64,000 nucleotides of DNA from Cystobacter ferrugineus. Lineage in GTDB: Bacteria; Myxococcota; Myxococcia; Myxococcales; Myxococcaceae. Location of the stretch: contig NZ_MPIN01000002.1 of NCBI RefSeq assembly GCF_001887355.1, positions 186,001 to 250,000 of the forward strand, in the 5' to 3' direction. Both the position numbers and the translations under genes were made by a program. The notes beneath the pieces are model-generated. The model did not search any database and had not been told where the DNA came from. It was given only the letters and a program-made list of their open reading frames with translations. Below, piece by piece: positions 59,806 through 64,000 of the stretch. How positions within the stretch are numbered: position 1 is the first letter of the stretch; each line of letters starts with the position of its first letter.

Positions 59806-60762
59806 ATGAACGTCCAGGTGCTCTTCCACGACAACTGCTTCGACGGGGCCGCGAGCGCTGCGGTCTTCAGCCGGTTCTACCGGGAGCGGATTCGCGCTGA
59901 CGTGCGCTTCAGCTACCGCGGGCTGTCCCATCAGGCGGGGGGAGCGGCCATCGATCCGGCCGTCTTCACCGGGGACGAAAACGCCATCGTGGACTTCCGC
60001 TACAGCCAGGATGCCCGACTCACCTGGTGGTTCGACCACCACGTCTCCGCCTTCCAGCAGCCCGGGGACGAGGCGCACTTCCGCGCCGATACCGGGGGGC
60101 GCAAGTTCCATGACGCGCACCGCAAGAGCTGCACCGTCTACCTGGCGGACGTGGCGCGCGAGCGCTTCGGGTGGGATCCCTCGCCCCTGAAGGATCTGCT
60201 GCACTGGGCGGAGATCATCGATGGGGCACTCTTCCCCACGCCCCAGATGGCCGTGGCCTTGGAGGAACCCGCCCTGCGCATCATGACGGTGCTGGAGGCC
60301 ACCAAGGACGCGGCGCTCATCCCCCAGGTCATCGAGCGGATGCAGACCGAGTCGCTCGCGTCCATCGCCGCCTCGCCGCTCATCGCCGGGCCGTTGGCGC
60401 CGCTGCTCGAGCGTCACCAGCGCCACATCGAGTTGGTGCGCGCGCGCGCCCGCTACGAGCGCGGCGTGGTGTCCTTCGATCTCGCGGACGACGGGGTGGA
60501 CAGCCTCAACAAGTTCATCGCCTACGCCCTCTACCCCGAGGCCCGCTACACGCTGTGGGTGGGGCAGGGGCCCTCGCGCGCCAAGGTGTCGCTCGGCTCC
60601 AACCCCTGGCGTCCCGAGGCGCGCACGCACGACCTGGCGGCCATCGCCTCGCGCTACGGCGGCGGGGGGCACCCCGTGGTGTCCGCCATCAGCTTCAAGC
60701 CCGCGGAGCTGCCGCGCGCCCGCGCCGCCTTCCAGGAGATCCTCTCCGAGCTGTCCGCTTGA
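59806..60762 (+). CDS. DHH-family phosphoesterase
   Basis: 318 aa. DHH motifs: FHDNCFDGAASAAVF (motif I), VDFRYSQ (motif II), WWFDHH (motif III); C-terminal DHHA1-like block HDLAAIASRYGGGGHPVVS. Likely hydrolyses small nucleotides, cyclic dinucleotide intermediates or oligoribonucleotides (NrnA/PgpH-type), though the substrate is not fixed by sequence. Precedes the TPR-zincin gene. Confidence 0.85.
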   Translation: MNVQVLFHDNCFDGAASAAVFSRFYRERIRADVRFSYRGLSHQAGGAAIDPAVFTGDENAIVDFRYSQDARLTWWFDHHVSAFQQPGDEAHFRADTGGRKFHDAHRKSCTVYLADVARERFGWDPSPLKDLLHWAEIIDGALFPTPQMAVALEEPALRIMTVLEATKDAALIPQVIERMQTESLASIAASPLIAGPLAPLLERHQRHIELVRARARYERGVVSFDLADDGVDSLNKFIAYALYPEARYTLWVGQGPSRAKVSLGSNPWRPEARTHDLAAIASRYGGGGHPVVSAISFKPAELPRARAAFQEILSELSA

Positions 60763-60839
60763 GGGAGGGCGGCCGGCCGGGCGTGTGGGCCGCAGACCTC
60801 TTCCCGGGCTGCGGGCGATGCCGTAGCCTGCGGCTCCCC

Positions 60840-62030
60840 ATGTCCTGGCGCGGTTCGTTCGCCCTCTGTCTCCTGCTCCTCGTTGCCTGTCAGCGGACGT
60901 CCGCTCCGGCGCCCTCGCCCGTGTCCGATGCGGGGATGGCCGAGGCCCCCACTTCTCCCGAGCCAGCCTCCTCCGTCGCCGAGCCCCTGCTTCCCTGCCA
61001 GGCCAACGGAGGGACACCGCTCGACGCGGCCCTGGGCTATCTCGAGGGCGGGAAGTACGCCGAGGCCCTCTCCTGCGCCGCCCAGGCCTCCGCCCTGGAT
61101 CCGGATGACGCCACGGCCCACGCCGCGCGGGGCAATGCGCTGGCGGCCCTCGAGCGCACCGCGGAGGCCCAGGTGGCCTATGCCCGGGCCCTGGCGCTCC
61201 ATCCCGGCCACCTGGACGCGCTGCTGGGCGCGGCCCACCTGTACGCCGTCCAGCTTCCCTCCAGCCGGGAGTTCGACGAGCTGGGGGCCCTCTACGCCGA
61301 GCGGGGACTGTCCCAGGTGGACGAGGTGCCGGAGATGCTTCCCCAGTTCGCGCTCGTGGCGGCCATGGCGCTCAATGACCTGGGGCAGGCCGGCGAGGCG
61401 CTCCAGCGCGCCCAGCTCGTCCTCGCGCGCGAGCCCCACCACCCCGAGGCCTCCTACGAGAAGGCCCTGGCCCTCTTCGAGTTGTGCCGCTTCCGCGAGG
61501 CGCGCACGGCCTTCACGGGCCTGTTGAATGATCCGGCGCACGGGGCGCACGCGCACTACCACCTCGGGCTGCTGCTGGAGCGCGAGGGCAAGTGGAAGCA
61601 GGCGCGCGAGCACTTCGACAAGGCGCGCGTGCTCGCTCCGCGCGACTTCCCCGAGCCGCCCCTGCCCTCCGAGGCCGAGTTCCGCGAGGAGGTGGCGCGC
61701 ACGGTGGCGGCGCTGCCCAAGGACATGCGCGATGACCTGGCCGGAGTCCCGGTGCGCGCCGAGGAGCTGCCCGCGGACGATGATCTGCTCTCGGGCGAGC
61801 CGCCCCTGTCGCCGGCGATTCTCGGACTCTTTCGCGGCCCTCCCTTGAACGAGCCGTGTGATGGTACGGAAACGCCCTGCCGTTCGGTGGCGCTCTATCG
61901 ACTCAACCTCGCCCGCGCGGTGCGCACTCGGGAGGAACTACGGGAACAAATCAAGGTGACGCTGCTTCACGAGGTGGGACACCTCCGGGGCGAGGACGAC
62001 CAGGAGCTGGCCGCCCGGGGCCTGGAGTGA
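60840..62030 (+). CDS. Lipoprotein with TPR repeats and C-terminal zincin domain
   Basis: 396 aa from the ATG at 60840 (MSWRGSFALCLLLLVAC; lipobox Cys17). TPR-like helices (about 60-280: YAEALSCAAQASALDPDDATAHAARGNALAAL and similar) are followed by a metallopeptidase-like domain with HEVGH in LLHEVGHLRGEDDQEL, the HExxH signature of the minor PF06262-type zincin family. The frame upstream of 60840 is unrelated. Coupled to the methyltransferase gene by a 4-bp overlap (GTGA). The protease substrate is unknown. Confidence 0.8.
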   Translation: MSWRGSFALCLLLLVACQRTSAPAPSPVSDAGMAEAPTSPEPASSVAEPLLPCQANGGTPLDAALGYLEGGKYAEALSCAAQASALDPDDATAHAARGNALAALERTAEAQVAYARALALHPGHLDALLGAAHLYAVQLPSSREFDELGALYAERGLSQVDEVPEMLPQFALVAAMALNDLGQAGEALQRAQLVLAREPHHPEASYEKALALFELCRFREARTAFTGLLNDPAHGAHAHYHLGLLLEREGKWKQAREHFDKARVLAPRDFPEPPLPSEAEFREEVARTVAALPKDMRDDLAGVPVRAEELPADDDLLSGEPPLSPAILGLFRGPPLNEPCDGTETPCRSVALYRLNLARAVRTREELREQIKVTLLHEVGHLRGEDDQELAARGLE

Positions 62031-63223
62031 CGCGCGACATGGGCCGCTCCTCGCTTCCCACCGTGCGGGTGAGCCTCAAGGGCGCCAAGACGCTGCGCCG
62101 GGGCTCGCCCTGGGTGTACCGCACCGAGCTGGTGGAGCTGCCCGGCACGCAGGACAAGGGCGCGGTGGTGTCCGTGGTGGACCCGCAGGGCAACCCCGTG
62201 GGCCAGGCCTTCTACGCCCAGCACTCGCCGCTCGCGCTGCGGCTGCTCACGCGCAAGGGCCCCGCCGAGGAGAAGGTGGACGAGGCCTTCCTGCGCCACC
62301 GCCTGGAGCTGGCGCTCGCGCGGCGCGCGCCGCTGAAGAACCGCGACGGCCTGCGCCTGGTGCACGGCGAGGCGGACCTGTTGCCCGGGCTCTTCGTGGA
62401 CCGCTATGGCGCGGGCCTGTCGTTGCAGACGCTCTCCGAGGGCATGGACGCGCGCAAGGAGTGGGTGGCGCGCACCCTGGCCGAGCTCACCGGGGCGACG
62501 CACGTGGTGTGCCGCGACGACGCCTCGGGCCGGGACTTCGAGGGCCTGCCGCGCGAGGTGCGGCTGCTGCACGGGGAGGGCGAGGCGCGCTTCAGCTACC
62601 ACGAGGGGGAGAACCTCTTCGAGGTGAACCTGCTCGGGGACATGAAGACGGGGGCCTTCCTGGATCAGGTGGACAACCACCTGCGCGCGGGCCAGCTCGC
62701 GCGGGGCGCGGCGCTCGACTTGTTCAGCTACCACGGCGGATTCGCGCTGGCGCTCAGCCGCTCGTGTGACTCGGTGGTGGCGGTGGAGCAGGACGCGGGG
62801 GCCGCCGCGCGCGCGCGGGAGAACGTGGCGCGCAACGGGCGCACCAACGTCACGGTGGAGAACGCCAACGCCTTCGACGTGCTGCGCCGCTACTCCGAGT
62901 CCAGCCAGCGCTTCGACACGGTGGTGGTGGATCCACCGGGGCTCGCCAAGCGGCGCGAGGGCCTGGCCACGGCCCTGCGCGCCTACCACGAGCTCAACCT
63001 GCGCGCCCTCAAGTGCCTGCGCCCCGAGGGGCTGCTCGTCACCTGCTCGTGCTCGGGCAAGCTCGGGCGCGAGGACTTCGAGGAGATGGTGCTCTCGGCC
63101 GCCGCGGATGCGAAGCGGCCGGTGCAGATCCTCGAGCGCCGGGGCGCGGGGTTGGATCACCCGGTGCTCGGGGGCCTCACGGAGACCGAGTACCTCAAGG
63201 TGCTCATCCTCCGCGTGCTGTGA
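62027..63223 (+). CDS. Class I SAM-dependent rRNA methyltransferase (RlmI-like)
   Basis: 398 aa, start GTG at 62027 overlapping the previous stop; an ATG four codons later is possible. N-terminal PUA-like RNA-binding domain (VSLKGAKTLRRGSPWVYRTEL), a middle region (GLFVDRYGAGLSLQTLSEGMDARKEWV), then the SAM site GAALDLFSYHGGFALAL, VAVEQD, and the cytosine methyltransferase-type VVVDPPGLAKR and TCSCSG. Similar to 23S rRNA m5C1962 methyltransferase RlmI. Confidence 0.88.
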   Translation: MTRDMGRSSLPTVRVSLKGAKTLRRGSPWVYRTELVELPGTQDKGAVVSVVDPQGNPVGQAFYAQHSPLALRLLTRKGPAEEKVDEAFLRHRLELALARRAPLKNRDGLRLVHGEADLLPGLFVDRYGAGLSLQTLSEGMDARKEWVARTLAELTGATHVVCRDDASGRDFEGLPREVRLLHGEGEARFSYHEGENLFEVNLLGDMKTGAFLDQVDNHLRAGQLARGAALDLFSYHGGFALALSRSCDSVVAVEQDAGAAARARENVARNGRTNVTVENANAFDVLRRYSESSQRFDTVVVDPPGLAKRREGLATALRAYHELNLRALKCLRPEGLLVTCSCSGKLGREDFEEMVLSAAADAKRPVQILERRGAGLDHPVLGGLTETEYLKVLILRVL

Positions 63224-63245
63224 GCGCCCGGGGCGGGGCCTCGCG

Positions 63246-63737
63246 CTACAGGCCCAGCTCCGCGCGCAGGCGCTTGACCTGCTTGAAGTACTCGGCGCGG
63301 GGGAAGGGGACATTGAGGATGTGGAAGTCCTTCTTGGACAGGCCCACGCAGCCGAAGCAGTAGTTGCAGTCGGACAGGTTGCGGCAGAGCACCAGGTAGG
63401 CGCTGTTGGTGCAGTTCTCGCTCTGCAGGCAGTAGGCGCAGTGGTGGCACTGCTTGCAGTCCACGCTGTGCGAGCAGTTGTGGCACAGCACGCACCGGGT
63501 GCAGTGCGTGCACTGGTAGCAGCCATCGCAGTCGCGGCAGAACATGCAGTTGGCGCACCGCTCGCAACCCTCGCAGGCGTAGGAGCCCGGGTTGCCGGGG
63601 TCCGCCGCCATGTGCCGGGTGAGCTGCTGGAATTGATCCAGGAACTCGCGCTTGCCCAGCGCGGCCACCGTCTCACGTGCCCGGGACTCCGCGAGCGCGT
63701 CTGGCACGCCTCCCCGCGACCCATTGTCCTTCACCAC
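63246..63737 (-). CDS. Cys-ladder protein: Cys at every third residue
   Basis: 163 aa from the GTG at 63735-63737 with AAAGGAG upstream; it overlaps the upstream gene's stop by 7 bp. A helical N-terminus (residues 1-50) leads to a run of 12 cysteines spaced exactly three residues apart, then further CxxC pairs (KQCHHCAYC) and FGC, 21 Cys in about 75 residues. No signal peptide. This could be a metal-loaded or redox protein, or a left-handed helix. Related cysteine-rich proteins in myxobacteria are sometimes mis-annotated as CaiB/BaiF. Convergent with the rRNA methyltransferase gene. Confidence 0.75.
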   Translation of the reverse strand: MVKDNGSRGGVPDALAESRARETVAALGKREFLDQFQQLTRHMAADPGNPGSYACEGCERCANCMFCRDCDGCYQCTHCTRCVLCHNCSHSVDCKQCHHCAYCLQSENCTNSAYLVLCRNLSDCNYCFGCVGLSKKDFHILNVPFPRAEYFKQVKRLRAELGL

Positions 63738-64000
63738 GGATGCTCCTTTCCTCGCGCGTCCTCGCCACCGGGGGAGGGCTCCAACCGGGCGAGCCCCTGG
63801 AGGTCGATGTCATGCGCCACCCGGCGCACCTCCACGGTGCCCGGAAAACCCCGACTGCTCACCGCCACCACGTACCGGTTGCCCACCAACAGGCTCGCCT
63901 CCGCCAGGGTGCTCGCCGCGTCGTAGCGTACGAAGCCCACCGCCTCCTTGTCCTTCCAGAAGATGGGGGCGGTGGGATCATCCTGCTCCCGCTCCCTGGC
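63731..64000 (-). CDS. Partial hypothetical gene at the right window edge
   Basis: The frame is open from base 64000 to the stop at 63731, giving about 89 C-terminal residues; the start lies outside or at an internal GTG (63938-63940). It has a beta-rich part (LAEASLLVGNRYVVAVSSRG) and a charged tail, no recognised domain. It overlaps the start of the Cys-ladder gene by 7 bp, so the two are probably translated from one message. 5' end not seen. Confidence 0.6.
   Translation of the reverse strand, partial: AREREQDDPTAPIFWKDKEAVGFVRYDAASTLAEASLLVGNRYVVAVSSRGFPGTVEVRRVAHDIDLQGLARLEPSPGGEDARGKEHPW

Overview
The window is high-GC DNA with dense coding, many 4-bp ATGA/GTGA start-stop overlaps and frequent GTG starts. 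The gene content points to a myxobacterium, probably of the Cystobacter/Archangium/Stigmatella/Melittangium group. The main clues are a myxochelin siderophore operon, the alternative isovaleryl-CoA (aib) operon so far known from myxobacteria, many Cys-rich or Asp-Ala-Gly-linker lipoproteins, and several hybrid histidine kinases. The genus is an inference.

Layout. 1-9.94 kb (minus strand): myxochelin biosynthesis mxcC-mxcD-mxcE-mxcF-mxcG followed by a class II DAHP synthase cut by the window edge, behind a perfect dyad Fur box at 9915-9939. 10.1-16.7 kb (minus): thioredoxin-fold protein, secreted polysaccharide lyase, a response regulator/hybrid kinase/REC-Hpt phosphorelay, and a stand-alone cyclic-nucleotide-binding protein. 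16.8-19.4 kb (plus): trxB, a PLP enzyme of Cys/Met metabolism, and moaC, then a second hybrid kinase on the minus strand. 22.1-26.7 kb (plus): aibR-aibA-aibB-aibC-mvaS, the HMG-CoA-derived route to isovaleryl-CoA, with a 16-bp palindromic operator. 26.7-32.4 kb (minus): two tandem MuiA/DUF4139 paralogues, an NAD-dependent epimerase-like protein and an acyltransferase. 32.6-41 kb: mixed hydrolases (alpha/beta hydrolase, Nudix, GH26, patatin), SirB1-like protein, small hypotheticals and Cys-rich lipoproteins.

41.7-50.0 kb is the most unusual part. A class II diterpene cyclase (DxDD motif) stands without a recognised class I partner or GGPP synthase nearby. Immediately after it lies a 61-bp decayed copy of the 3' end of the gene at 48941-50023. 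Between the two copies sits a 5.6-kb block holding a BVMO / beta-propeller lactonase-like / SDR operon, its divergent TetR regulator with two operator sites, and a RidA-like gene. The duplicated gene encodes an all-helical protein whose C-terminal half weakly resembles class I terpene synthases. It may be the cyclase's former convergent neighbour, separated from it by an insertion.

50.1-64 kb is mostly housekeeping and hypothetical genes: alpha/beta hydrolase, MetE-like protein, mutY, SDR, a Cas4/RecB-like Fe-S nuclease, tcdA, tatD, lipoproteins, a DHH phosphoesterase, a TPR-zincin lipoprotein, an RlmI-like methyltransferase, a protein with Cys at every third residue, and a partial gene at the right edge. 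I saw no tRNA, rRNA, CRISPR array, transposase or integrase.
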